Of a stretch of 64,000 nt of DNA, positions 35,577 through 44,146 are shown one piece after another (the stretch's first letter is position 1; every line of letters starts with the position of its first letter). The DNA is from an uncultured Eubacteriales bacterium (GTDB lineage: Bacteria; Bacillota; Clostridia; Christensenellales; UBA1242). The translations under genes were made by a program, and so were the position numbers. Location of the stretch: contig CARUPR010000003.1 in the NCBI GenBank assembly GCA_949077035.1, forward strand, positions 1 to 64,000, given 5' to 3'. Below the pieces are notes generated by a model. That model did no database searches and was not told the DNA's origin. It worked only from the letters and a program-made list of their open reading frames with translations.

Positions 35577-37727
35577 TTATTCTTTTTCGATTCCTTTCAT
35601 AGTAAGAGAAATTCTTTTCTTTGCAAGGTCAACTGATAGAATTTTTACATCCACCCTTTGTCCAACTTTTAAAGCCTCAGAAGGATGTTTAATAAAGGCA
35701 TCAGAAATTTGGCTTATATGCACTAAACCATCTTGATGCACACCAATATCAACAAAGGCACCAAAATCAATTACATTACGCACAACACCAGAAAACACCA
35801 TTCCTTCCTTCAAGTCTTCCATAGTGATTACATCACTTCTCAGCACAGGTTTTGGCATACTTTCACGAATGTCACGGCCTGGTTTAAGAAGTTCTTTTGT
35901 AATATCATTAAGAGTTGGCACACCAATTTCACATTCTTTTGCAACCTTTTCTTCACCTTTAAGTTCAATTAATTTAGAAAGGTTTGAAATATTTCCATTT
36001 TTCACATCTTCTTCACTCATGTCAAAGAGTTTTAAAAGTTTTCTTGTTGCTTCATAACTTTCAGGGTGAACTGCGGTATTATCTAAAATATCATTTCCGC
36101 CAACAACACGCAAGAAACCTGCACATTGTTGATAAGCTTTTGGACCAAGTTTTGGGACAGAAAGCAGTTCTTCACGATTTTTAATTCCCTTCACTTTTGC
36201 TCTGTAAGAAACAATATTTTTGGCTATTGACATATTAAGCCCAGAAACATAACTAAGAAGTGATGGGCTTGCAGTATTTATATCAACACCCACGCTGTTT
36301 ACGCAATCTTCAACAACCCCTGTAAGCACTTCAGAAAGTCTATTTTGAGGCATATCATGTTGATATTGTCCAACACCAATAGATTTTACATCGATTTTAA
36401 TAAGTTCTGCAAGTGGGTCTTGAAGACGTCTTGCGATTGAAACTGCACTTCTTAAAGAAACATCATAATCAGGGAATTCTTCTGCGCCAAGTTTTGAAGC
36501 CGAATAAACAGAAGCTCCCGCCTCGCTTACCACAGCATAACTAAGTGGACGAGATACATGCTTAATAAGTTCTGCAACAAAAATTTCCGCCTCTTTTGAT
36601 GCTGTTCCATTTCCGATAGAAACGATATCAACCTTATATTTATCGATAAGCATTTTAAGTTTTGCAATAGACTCTTCAGTCTTTGATTGAGGAGGTGTTG
36701 GATATATCACAGTGGTATCAAGCACATTTCCATTTTTATCAATGACGGCAATCTTACAACCTGTTCTGTAGGCTGGGTCAAGACCTAAAATGATATTGTT
36801 TTTAAGTGGAGCTTCCATAAGAAGTGGTTTTAAGTTTACTTCAAACATTTTGATAGCTTGTTCATTTGCTTTATCTGTCAAATTGCTTCTACATTCTCTT
36901 TCAAGAGATGGGAATAAAAGTCTGTCATAACTATCAAGAATTGTTTCTTCAATGATTTTATCTGTGTCATCATTGTTTTTCTTAAAATGCTTGTTTATAA
37001 GACCAACAGCAAGTTCTTGATTAAGCTGAATTTCAACCTTTAAGCATTTTTCTTTCTCTCCACGATTGATTGCAAGTATTCTATGACTAGGAAGATTTTT
37101 TATCTCTTGTTTGAAGTTGGCATATGTTTCATAAACTGCACTATTTTCATTTTCAACAAGTTCACATACAATAATACCTTTTTCTTCAATAAGCTTACGA
37201 AGTTCTTTTCTCAATTCTGCGTCATCAGAGATACGCTCTGCAATAATATCCATAGCGCCATGAATAGCATCGTTTACACTTGTCACCTCTTCAGTCAAAA
37301 ACTTTTCAGCCTCTTTTTCAATCTCAAAACTCTTTGATTGAGCTATTAAAATATCAGCAAGAGGTTCAAGCCCCTTCGCAATAGCCATAGTAGCTCTTGT
37401 CTTTCTCTTAGGTTTGTATGGACGATAGATATCCTCAACTTCGGTAAGAGTTCTTGCATTAGCAAGCATAGTCTTAAGTTCTTCAGTCCACTTACCCTGT
37501 TCTGTAATTACCTTTTCAACCTTAGCTTTTTCTTCATTTAAATTTCTTAAATATTTAAGTCTGTCTGCAAAAGCACGCAAGGTTTGGTCATCACAAGTCC
37601 CATGCATTTCCTTTCTATATCTTGCAATGAAAGGTATTGTGCACCCTTCATCAAGAAGATTGATGATATTTTGTGAATATTCAACCTTTAATCCAAATTC
37701 TTGAGCTAAAACTTCTGTAAGTTCCAT
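35577..37727 (-). CDS. tex: Tex family RNA-binding transcription accessory protein
   Basis: 716 residues in the canonical order: helical N-terminal domain with FIARYRKEMHGTCDDQTLR, YqgF-like RNase-H fold (ILGLDPAYRTGCKIAVID), helix-hairpin-helix (VGVDINTASPSLLSYVSG), and a C-terminal S1 domain (GVVRNVIDFGAFVDIGVHQD) at about 640-712. Binds nucleic acids and contacts the transcription and translation machinery. The start overlaps the stop of the upstream degenerate amidohydrolase gene by one base, so the two are coupled. Confidence 0.95.
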   Translation of the reverse strand: MELTEVLAQEFGLKVEYSQNIINLLDEGCTIPFIARYRKEMHGTCDDQTLRAFADRLKYLRNLNEEKAKVEKVITEQGKWTEELKTMLANARTLTEVEDIYRPYKPKRKTRATMAIAKGLEPLADILIAQSKSFEIEKEAEKFLTEEVTSVNDAIHGAMDIIAERISDDAELRKELRKLIEEKGIIVCELVENENSAVYETYANFKQEIKNLPSHRILAINRGEKEKCLKVEIQLNQELAVGLINKHFKKNNDDTDKIIEETILDSYDRLLFPSLERECRSNLTDKANEQAIKMFEVNLKPLLMEAPLKNNIILGLDPAYRTGCKIAVIDKNGNVLDTTVIYPTPPQSKTEESIAKLKMLIDKYKVDIVSIGNGTASKEAEIFVAELIKHVSRPLSYAVVSEAGASVYSASKLGAEEFPDYDVSLRSAVSIARRLQDPLAELIKIDVKSIGVGQYQHDMPQNRLSEVLTGVVEDCVNSVGVDINTASPSLLSYVSGLNMSIAKNIVSYRAKVKGIKNREELLSVPKLGPKAYQQCAGFLRVVGGNDILDNTAVHPESYEATRKLLKLFDMSEEDVKNGNISNLSKLIELKGEEKVAKECEIGVPTLNDITKELLKPGRDIRESMPKPVLRSDVITMEDLKEGMVFSGVVRNVIDFGAFVDIGVHQDGLVHISQISDAFIKHPSEALKVGQRVDVKILSVDLAKKRISLTMKGIEKE

Positions 37728-38677
37728 TATAATTTCTCCTTTATTTTCAATGCTATTTTTTCAACCTCTTTTCGCAAATTTAATAATTCGCCTTCTAGCA
37801 ATTCTTGTTCAGGTCTATTTAATTCAAACTTCTCATCCAAAAAAGTATGATTTTCACCATCAAAATTTGGCAATTTGTCAGCTTTGAAAAGCGAATTTAG
37901 CAAATCTGATGGCTTTACAAGACCTCTTTCATACATGAGATTGTTTGTATTTAATATGGCAAGTTTTGCCTCGCCTAGCATGTTTATATTATAACACTTT
38001 CCGCTTGAAAAGACAAATTTTAAACGGCTATAAATAAAATTATATAAATTTATTGCACCTTTTCCTTCTTCTGCATCACTTCTTGGAGATAAAATTATGC
38101 TTGCCTGATAATCTGCAAGAAGTTTTTGGTCCTCTTTATCGATAAAATTTAAACCATAAACAAAAACTTTTCTATCCAAAAATCCGAAATCTTCAAGCAC
38201 TTCGACAGGCGATTTGCCAAACTTATTTACCACCCTGCCAACCTCTTCAAGTGTCCTTCCTAAAAATATTAAAATTGGCAAATCCGTCTTGGCTGCAAAA
38301 TCAGAAATTTCTGATAACATCCCTTCATTATAATCAAGTATGTCTTCAATGCAAAGTATAATACGCCCGCCTAAGAGGTCGCTTGTCTTCAAACCTGCCA
38401 GAAGGCGGGCGGACAAAATTTCACTTCCTTTTAAGCCATATTTTTCCAATGATTTTATCGCAATTGATGGAATTGGCACCTTTAAATATAGTTCACCAAC
38501 CCCTGCCAATCTATTTTTTAATACTGCATAATCGCTTAATATTTGAAGTTCATCATAAGATAATTTAGATAAAATTTCATCTTGATTATACTCATAAAAA
38601 AGTTCGATAAATTCACCAATTGAACAGGCTAAAAATTCACAATAATAATTTTTAAATGATTTATCAAAGTTGTGCAT
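37727..38677 (-). CDS. Degenerate amidohydrolase-like protein, probably non-catalytic
   Basis: 316 residues. The stretch from about 150 to 240 lines up with the metal-dependent amidohydrolase (SsnA/MtaD-type deaminase) pattern: RTLEEVGRVVNKFGKSPVEV, FGFLDRKVFVYGLNFID, then ASIILSPRSD. The ligand positions are lost: the usual His-rich THxxET reads IFLGRT, AHCVHL reads VYGLNF, and the GTD near the end reads SSGK. The early HxH is also absent. No metal site is therefore likely. The stop overlaps the tex start by one base. A structural or regulatory role with Tex is possible but unproven. Confidence 0.65.
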   Translation of the reverse strand: MHNFDKSFKNYYCEFLACSIGEFIELFYEYNQDEILSKLSYDELQILSDYAVLKNRLAGVGELYLKVPIPSIAIKSLEKYGLKGSEILSARLLAGLKTSDLLGGRIILCIEDILDYNEGMLSEISDFAAKTDLPILIFLGRTLEEVGRVVNKFGKSPVEVLEDFGFLDRKVFVYGLNFIDKEDQKLLADYQASIILSPRSDAEEGKGAINLYNFIYSRLKFVFSSGKCYNINMLGEAKLAILNTNNLMYERGLVKPSDLLNSLFKADKLPNFDGENHTFLDEKFELNRPEQELLEGELLNLRKEVEKIALKIKEKL

Positions 38678-38709
38678 AATTCTCCGTTTATTTACCTATT
38701 ATACAACAA

Positions 38710-39918
38710 ATGAATGAAAAAAGGCAAACAAAACAAAGGGTAATTTTGCACGCAGATGTAAATAATTTTTTTGCATCTGTCGAATGTTCTATCAACACAA
38801 ATTTAAGAGATAAACCGGTTGCAGTAACTGGAAATCCAAATAAAAGAACGGGTATCATTCTTGCAAAGAATGAAATTGCAAAAAAGTATGGTATTAAGAC
38901 TGGCCAAGTGATTGCTGAGGCCAAAGCACTATGCCCAGAACTTGTCTGCCTTCCACCCCATTATGACCTTTATGAGCAGATAAGCCAAGAGCTTCACAGC
39001 ATTTACCTTGAATACACAAACTACGTTGAGCCCTTAGGCCTTGATGAATGTTGGCTTGATGTAACTGGATGCGAAAGATACCTTCATAAAACTGGCACAG
39101 AGATAGCAGACGAACTAAGGCAAAGAGCGAAAAAAGAACTTAATATCACCCTTTCTGTCGGTGTATCATTTTCAAAAATATTTGCAAAACTTGGCTCAGA
39201 CATGAGAAAACCAGATTTTACAACATTCATCCCTTTTGAAAATTTTGAAACTTTGACCTATTCTTTACCACTAAATTCTATTGTTGGAATTGGAAACCGT
39301 CTTGAAAAAAAGTTTGCTCAAATTTCGGTAAAAACGATTGGCGATTTTACTGCACTTGATGATGAATTTTTAAGGAATTTAATGGGAATAAATGGCATTA
39401 ATTTAAAGGCTGATTTGCAGGCAGAAAGGATAACACCTGTCTTAGATTATTACAAGTTGCCACCGCCAAAAAGCATTGGAAATGGGACAACAACTATCAG
39501 GGATATTACAAATAGAAAAGATATTGAAAAGGTAATATATTTTCTCGCTCAAAAGGTATCATCACGCATGATTGCCCACAAAGTCTATGGCTCAACAATT
39601 TCATTAAAATTGAAATCAAACAAACTTAAAACAATCGCCAAATCGACAAAAATTTCTCCAACAAACTCTGTAAAGGACATTTCAAGTTCTGCAATGCAAA
39701 TTTGTGATAATATATATAGATATAATGTGCCAATAAGAGCCATTCGACTTAAGATGTCAAATCTTTCCAGTGCATCTGTAAAACAACTTTCAATGTTTGA
39801 CACAGAGGAAAAAGACTATTCAAATATTATAAATCAAATCAACAAAAAATATGGAAGCATTTATCTTGCATCAAATAGTGCACAATTTATAAACACCTCT
39901 CATCATCCTCAAGAATGA
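38710..39918 (+). CDS. dinB: DNA polymerase IV (Y-family)
   Basis: 402 residues. ILHADVNNFFASVE and LGLDECWLDVTG carry the three catalytic acidic residues, and GVSFSKIFAKLGSDMRKP is the fingers/palm signature. The C-terminal little-finger domain ends in a beta-clamp-type motif (QLSMFD). Error-prone translesion synthesis. The start is uncertain: no Shine-Dalgarno is visible, and TATTAT at 38697-38702 lies seven bases before the ATG, again compatible with leaderless translation. No LexA-like box was recognised. Confidence 0.93.
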   Translation: MNEKRQTKQRVILHADVNNFFASVECSINTNLRDKPVAVTGNPNKRTGIILAKNEIAKKYGIKTGQVIAEAKALCPELVCLPPHYDLYEQISQELHSIYLEYTNYVEPLGLDECWLDVTGCERYLHKTGTEIADELRQRAKKELNITLSVGVSFSKIFAKLGSDMRKPDFTTFIPFENFETLTYSLPLNSIVGIGNRLEKKFAQISVKTIGDFTALDDEFLRNLMGINGINLKADLQAERITPVLDYYKLPPPKSIGNGTTTIRDITNRKDIEKVIYFLAQKVSSRMIAHKVYGSTISLKLKSNKLKTIAKSTKISPTNSVKDISSSAMQICDNIYRYNVPIRAIRLKMSNLSSASVKQLSMFDTEEKDYSNIINQINKKYGSIYLASNSAQFINTSHHPQE

Positions 39919-40040
39919 AAATAATATAAAATAAATAAAAGTAAAAGATTTATAAAATTTGTTTATATTTATTCAAATTTTCAAAAATTTAAAAATCATC
40001 AAAATTTCCATTTTGTATAATTATGCATTATTTTATCAAA

Positions 40041-40092
40041 AAAAATCGGTCTTCAAAAGCAATAAAAACTTGTTTTAGACCGATTTTATTTT
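40041..40092. terminator. Bidirectional terminator between dinB and the thioredoxin reductase-like gene
   Basis: AAAATCGGTCT (40042-40052) pairs with AGACCGATTTT (40077-40087) around a 24-base loop, between convergent genes. Confidence 0.78.
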
Positions 40093-40159
40093 TAATTTAA
40101 AAATCTGATTTCATGATTTTACAAACATGAATTTTATTTAATATTTTAAATTCCAACAT

Positions 40160-41086
40160 TTATTTTTTGCTGTTTAAAACAAAAGTTGAAGCCATCACAC
40201 CTGCAACTGCACCATCACCAACCGCTGTTGAAACTTGCTTTAATAGAGAGTTTCGCACATCGCCACAGGCATAAACTCCCGCAATATTTGTTTGCATATT
40301 CTGGTCGCAAATAATAAAACCATTTTGAGATAGGTCTATCTTTCCAACCAAAGATGTGGTATTTGGTCTGTTGCCTGCAACCACAAAAACACCATCTACC
40401 AATATCTTTTCATCCACATTTTCTTTGCTTAAAATGATAGCCTCAACTAGCTCATTGCCAAGAATTTGTTTTGGTTTTCCATCTTTAACAACCTCGACAT
40501 TATCCAATTTTTCAAGCTTATTTAGCGATAAATTTGATACATCATATTGAGCTATTAGATAAACTTTTTCACAAATTTGTGAGAGATAGGCAGCTCCATC
40601 AATCGCCGATTGATTGCTTCCAACAACCGCAGTTGTCCTTCCTTTAAAAAAGCTTCCGTCACATTGCACGCAATAACTTACACCTCTGCCTTTAAACTCT
40701 TTTTCACCTTCAACCTCAAGTTCTTTTGGATTACTGCCAAGTGCCAAAATGACAGCTTTTGCCTGATAAAAATCCTTTTTGCATTTTATGATTTTATCTT
40801 CATTTTCAAGCTGATAATCAATTACTTCATCATAAATAATTTCAATTCCCAAACTATCAATATGGTTGTATAAATTTTGAACCAAGCTTGCACCATAGGT
40901 TATGCAAAATCCTGTATAATTTTCTATCTTGCCAACAAAATTAAGTTGACCACCAATAGCCATTCTTTCTATAACAGCAACCTTTCTGCCCGCTCTTTTT
41001 GCGTATATGGCAGCTGTAATTCCTGCCATTCCTGCCCCAATAATGACTATATCATAAACTTTATATTCTATTTTTTCTTCAATCAT
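40160..41086 (-). CDS. trxB: Thioredoxin reductase-like FAD/NAD(P) flavoprotein
   Basis: 308 residues. FAD site IGAGMAGITAAIYAKRAG at the N-terminus, redox-active CVQC in SYCVQCDGSFF (canonical enzymes have CATC), a second nucleotide fold AVVGSNQSAIDGAAY, and the C-terminal GVYACGDVRN. Reduces thioredoxin or a related disulfide partner; the altered CxxC leaves the partner and cofactor open. The ATG at 41086 follows AGGAG; a GTG at 41092 overlaps the Shine-Dalgarno and was rejected. No thioredoxin gene is adjacent. Confidence 0.86.
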   Translation of the reverse strand: MIEEKIEYKVYDIVIIGAGMAGITAAIYAKRAGRKVAVIERMAIGGQLNFVGKIENYTGFCITYGASLVQNLYNHIDSLGIEIIYDEVIDYQLENEDKIIKCKKDFYQAKAVILALGSNPKELEVEGEKEFKGRGVSYCVQCDGSFFKGRTTAVVGSNQSAIDGAAYLSQICEKVYLIAQYDVSNLSLNKLEKLDNVEVVKDGKPKQILGNELVEAIILSKENVDEKILVDGVFVVAGNRPNTTSLVGKIDLSQNGFIICDQNMQTNIAGVYACGDVRNSLLKQVSTAVGDGAVAGVMASTFVLNSKK

Positions 41087-41315
41087 AATCACTCCTATAT
41101 TATTTTACTATAAATAATCAATAAATAAAAGCAAAAAGAAGAAATAATTGAAAATATTAAAAAATTTTGAAAACGAAAAGCAAATGCATTATAAAAGTAA
41201 TTGTTTAATTGATATTTTTTATAGCTTTTTCTTTAAAACTGCTTAAAAATATCCATATTTATTGATTTTTTTAAAGAAACTGATTAAATTATTGATTTTT
41301 TAATAAAATTGCAAT

Positions 41316-41348
41316 AAAAAAAAGGACTTGATAAACAAATCCTTTTTG
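41316..41348 (-). terminator. Terminator of rplM-rpsI
   Basis: On the minus strand AAAAAGGATTTG / CAAGTCCTTTTT with a short loop, then T-run. Otherwise 41087-41315 is A/T-rich with no feature seen. Confidence 0.8.
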
Positions 41349-41364
41349 ATGGTAAAATATATGA

Positions 41365-41775
41365 TTATCTTTTTGAGAACTGAGAAGCTTTTCTTGCCTT
41401 CTTCAAACCATACTTCTTTCTTTCTTTCATTCTTGAATCACGAGTGAGAAGTCCAGCTTTCTTAAGTTCGCTCTTATACATTTCATCAGCTTTTACAAGT
41501 GCTCTTGCAATACCATGGCAAATTGCACCAGCTTGACCAGAAACACCACCACCAACAACGCGAACAATCACGTCATACTTATCACCAGTTCCGGTGATTT
41601 CAAATGGTTGACGAGCAACTAAAAGAAGTGTATCTCTTTGAAGATATTCACCCATTTCACGACCATTTACTGTGCATTTTCCACTGCCTGCAAAAAGTCT
41701 AACTCTTGCGATAGATTTTTTTCTTCTGCCAGTTGAAATAATTTGACTTGCTGACTTTGTTTTCTTTTCTGCCAT
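41365..41775 (-). CDS. rpsI: 30S ribosomal protein S9
   Basis: 136 residues. [18 protein letters not shown] at the start, [19 protein letters not shown] in the middle, and the C-terminal [17 protein letters not shown] tail that reaches the P-site tRNA are all conserved. The start overlaps the rplM stop by one base (TAATG). Co-transcribed with rplM, as in nearly all bacteria. Confidence 0.97.
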   Translation of the reverse strand: MAEKKTKSASQIISTGRRKKSIARVRLFAGSGKCTVNGREMGEYLQRDTLLLVARQPFEITGTGDKYDVIVRVVGGGVSGQAGAICHGIARALVKADEMYKSELKKAGLLTRDSRMKERKKYGLKKARKASQFSKR

Positions 41776-42218
41776 TAGTTTCTTACTCCTTTTACTTCAA
41801 CTTTTTGAGGTTGTTGAGCTGTATGCTTGTGAGCCTCATCTTTATAAACATGAAGTCTAGTAATTTGTTTTCTTCCTAAAGAAGTTTTTGGCAACATACC
41901 TTTTACAGCAAGTTCAATTGCTTTTGGAGAATTGCTTGCCATTAAAGTGCCATAGTTTACTTCTTTAAGACCGCCTACATAACCTGTATGCCATCTATGT
42001 TTTTTGTCAATAAGTTTGTTTCCAGTAAGAACAACCTTATCAGAATTTATTACTACTACGAAATCACCACAATCAACGTTTGGTGTGTAGATAGTTTTAG
42101 TTTTTCCAGTTAAAATATCAGCGACTGTAGTTGCTACTCTTCCGAGTGGTAAACCTGCCGCATCCACAACGAACCATTTTCTTTCAATGTCCGCTGGCTT
42201 TGCTAAATATGTTTTCAT
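41775..42218 (-). CDS. rplM: 50S ribosomal protein L13
   Basis: 147 residues from the ATG at 42218, which has GGAGG five bases upstream; an in-frame ATG at 42233 precedes the Shine-Dalgarno. [20 protein letters not shown] and [19 protein letters not shown] are characteristic. Early-assembly 23S rRNA-binding protein that is autoregulated through its leader RNA in Bacillota; such a leader appears to be present here (42239-42296). Confidence 0.97.
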   Translation of the reverse strand: MKTYLAKPADIERKWFVVDAAGLPLGRVATTVADILTGKTKTIYTPNVDCGDFVVVINSDKVVLTGNKLIDKKHRWHTGYVGGLKEVNYGTLMASNSPKAIELAVKGMLPKTSLGRKQITRLHVYKDEAHKHTAQQPQKVEVKGVRN

Positions 42219-42238
42219 TTTTCCTCCGAACATGTCTT

Positions 42239-42296
42239 AAGGTGTTTTTATTATGTGGGGCTAATACAAACAAAAAACGCCTTAGATAAAGACGTC
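42239..42296 (-). ncRNA. Probable L13 leader RNA (autoregulatory)
   Basis: Right after the predicted start of transcription. TAAGGCGTTTTT pairs with AAAAACACCTTA (one mismatch), and ACGTCTTTATCTAAGGCGT resembles the core of the Bacillota L13 leader as remembered. It ends just before the rplM Shine-Dalgarno. A covariance-model search would settle it. Confidence 0.55.
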
Positions 42297-42300
42297 TATT

Positions 42301-42329
42301 ATTTTATAATAAATATATTATTTTGTCAA
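42301..42329 (-). promoter_or_regulatory. rplM-rpsI promoter
   Basis: TTGACA at 42329-42324, 17-bp spacer, TAAAAT at 42306-42301; transcription should begin near 42294. Confidence 0.78.
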
Positions 42330-42552
42330 GTATTTTCTCTCACTTTTTTAAAAATTTTTAGACAAGCTTAAATTACATTATTTTTATGATTTTGTCATTA
42401 TCTTCTTTTTTTAATTGTCGCTAAAATTAGTGCTGAATTTTTTATGCTTTTTGCCAGACTTTTTGATTTTTATTTATTGTATAAATATTTACTTTTATGT
42501 ATAATTATACTAAAAAATTTTTGAATTTTTATAATTTTTTTTGCAAAAATTA

Positions 42553-42581
42553 TTGACAAATGCTTTATTATATATTATAAT
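42553..42581 (+). promoter_or_regulatory. Perfect consensus sigma-A promoter
   Basis: TTGACA (42553-42558), exactly 17 bases, TATAAT (42576-42581). It drives the 42868 and 44147 genes through a leader of about 280 bases. The strongest-looking promoter in the window. Confidence 0.82.
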
Positions 42582-42587
42582 ATATAC

Positions 42588-42855
42588 ATATCGTAATAAT
42601 ATCTTTATATAAAAATTAAGGATAACTCATTTTGGATAAGAAAAAAAATGACAAAATGAAGTCGGTATAAACTTACATAAAAATTAAGGGGAAAACGGCT
42701 TGATAGAAGTTTATAAGCTTTTCAAGCATCCCAGAAGCATATTCACTTGCAAATTGACTGCTTCAAACAATTTTGATTTTTTACATGGACAAACCATGAT
42801 TTAATATACAACTTAATATGTCAATAGCAATTGAAATTGCTCTATCCCCGCTATC
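42588..42855 (+). ncRNA. Candidate structured 5' leader, class not recognised
   Basis: Between the consensus promoter and the start codon lie four successive hairpins: GCTTGA/TCAAGC (42698-42727), GAAGCA/TGCTTC (42734-42764), ACATGG/CCATG (42783-42798) and ATAGCAATT/AATTGCTcTAT (42823-42844). GGGG near 42688-42691 could also pair with CCCC near 42846-42849, next to the Shine-Dalgarno. TAAAAATTAAGG occurs twice, near 42610 and near 42678. No T-box, c-di-AMP, c-di-GMP or lysine-type consensus was found. Confidence 0.45.
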
Positions 42856-42867
42856 ATGAGGGAGAAC

Positions 42868-44115
42868 ATGGCTAAAAACCACAAAAATGATAACAACGCG
42901 TTTTTACGCGATAAAAATATAGAAAAACAAAATTTAAAACAAGATAAAATTCAAGATTTACATATGGACAAGACTTTATCTGACGAAGCCTCAGTTTTTC
43001 TTGACGCAAAAAATAATGAATCAGCACAAAATAGCCAAGAAAATCAAGAAAGTTTTGACCAAGAAACAGGAATACAAATAGCCGAAGAAAAGACAATAGC
43101 GCAACCAACGGAAGCTCAGAAAGCAGAAACAAAAAAAGAGAAAAGAAAAAGAAAAAAAGAAGAGAGGCAAAAGCGCAACAAAAAAACCACCCTATCTCAC
43201 AAAATCAAAGTATTAAGCACTTTGATGGTTTTGGGTGTTTTTACCGGAAGTGGTCTTGGAGTATGGTATTTTAATGTTAATTTAAAATCACCTGACTATG
43301 GTGCCTTTGTTGCTGATACCTATATTAAACCTATAAACAAGGTTATGTCTGAAAACTTTGGCATCACTTCGCAAGAACAAATAAACAACTGGCTTGATTA
43401 TGCTGGTGACAACACCCCAGCAACAATCAAATCTCATGTTGATAATGTTTTGCTTGCAATTCATAATGCATCGCTTGCAAAAAATTTTGTCTTTACAGGA
43501 AATGGAAAAGCTGTTTCGATGGGAATCACCCAAACCGTTTACAGCCAAAGAAGGCATATTGATGATATCTACACCTTTGAATCAATCAGTAAAGGAACAG
43601 GCAAGATTTCTATAGTTGTTGCAAACCTTGATTATTATAAAAAAGACAAAAAGAATGATAAAGAGGTAAGGCTATATACAGGAAAAAATGTTTCTCAAAG
43701 AAATGCCGACTGGTATTATAGCAAAACAGTTTCTACCGATGAATATCAAAGTATGACTGGTGGTCTACCAAACAAGATTACACCATATATTATTTCTGAG
43801 AAAACTGTAACCTCAAGCAATATGACAAATGATGAAAATGGCAATTATGTCTTCACTTTTACACTTGACCCTATGACAAGCGTGCTTAATTATTATAAAG
43901 AAGTGCGCAGAACTGGTGGTTTGGAAGCTGACCCAGAATTTAGCAGCATAAAATTTATTGCGACAATTGACAGCAGATGGAATCTTATCACAACTGAAGT
44001 TTTTGAAACCTATAAAGCTGTTAAATTTGGTATGGGCGTAACCTGCAATGGCACCATTAAGATTGACTATCAATTCAATCTGCCAGAAGTTTTATTACCT
44101 GAAATTAAGGGATAG
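42868..44115 (+). CDS. Membrane-anchored extracellular protein, unknown function
   Basis: About 415 residues. A cytosolic, highly charged N-terminus (Gln/Asp/Glu then a KEKRKRKKEERQKR block) precedes one hydrophobic segment (VLSTLMVLGVFTGSGLGVWY, near residue 115-135). An extracellular domain of about 270 residues follows, family not recognised. The ATG at 42868 has GAGGGAG just upstream; an ATG at 42856 is also in frame and cannot be excluded. The 2147-residue surface protein gene follows 31 bases later, so the two form an operon and may assemble together. Confidence 0.75.
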   Translation: MAKNHKNDNNAFLRDKNIEKQNLKQDKIQDLHMDKTLSDEASVFLDAKNNESAQNSQENQESFDQETGIQIAEEKTIAQPTEAQKAETKKEKRKRKKEERQKRNKKTTLSHKIKVLSTLMVLGVFTGSGLGVWYFNVNLKSPDYGAFVADTYIKPINKVMSENFGITSQEQINNWLDYAGDNTPATIKSHVDNVLLAIHNASLAKNFVFTGNGKAVSMGITQTVYSQRRHIDDIYTFESISKGTGKISIVVANLDYYKKDKKNDKEVRLYTGKNVSQRNADWYYSKTVSTDEYQSMTGGLPNKITPYIISEKTVTSSNMTNDENGNYVFTFTLDPMTSVLNYYKEVRRTGGLEADPEFSSIKFIATIDSRWNLITTEVFETYKAVKFGMGVTCNGTIKIDYQFNLPEVLLPEIKG

Positions 44116-44146
44116 GACAAATTGCTAAAAATAAAAGGATTTTATT

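Noticed and set aside
42588..42855. Known riboswitch or T-box
   Set aside because: No T-box AGGGTGG core, c-di-AMP, c-di-GMP, lysine or cobalamin consensus could be read; left as an unclassified leader.
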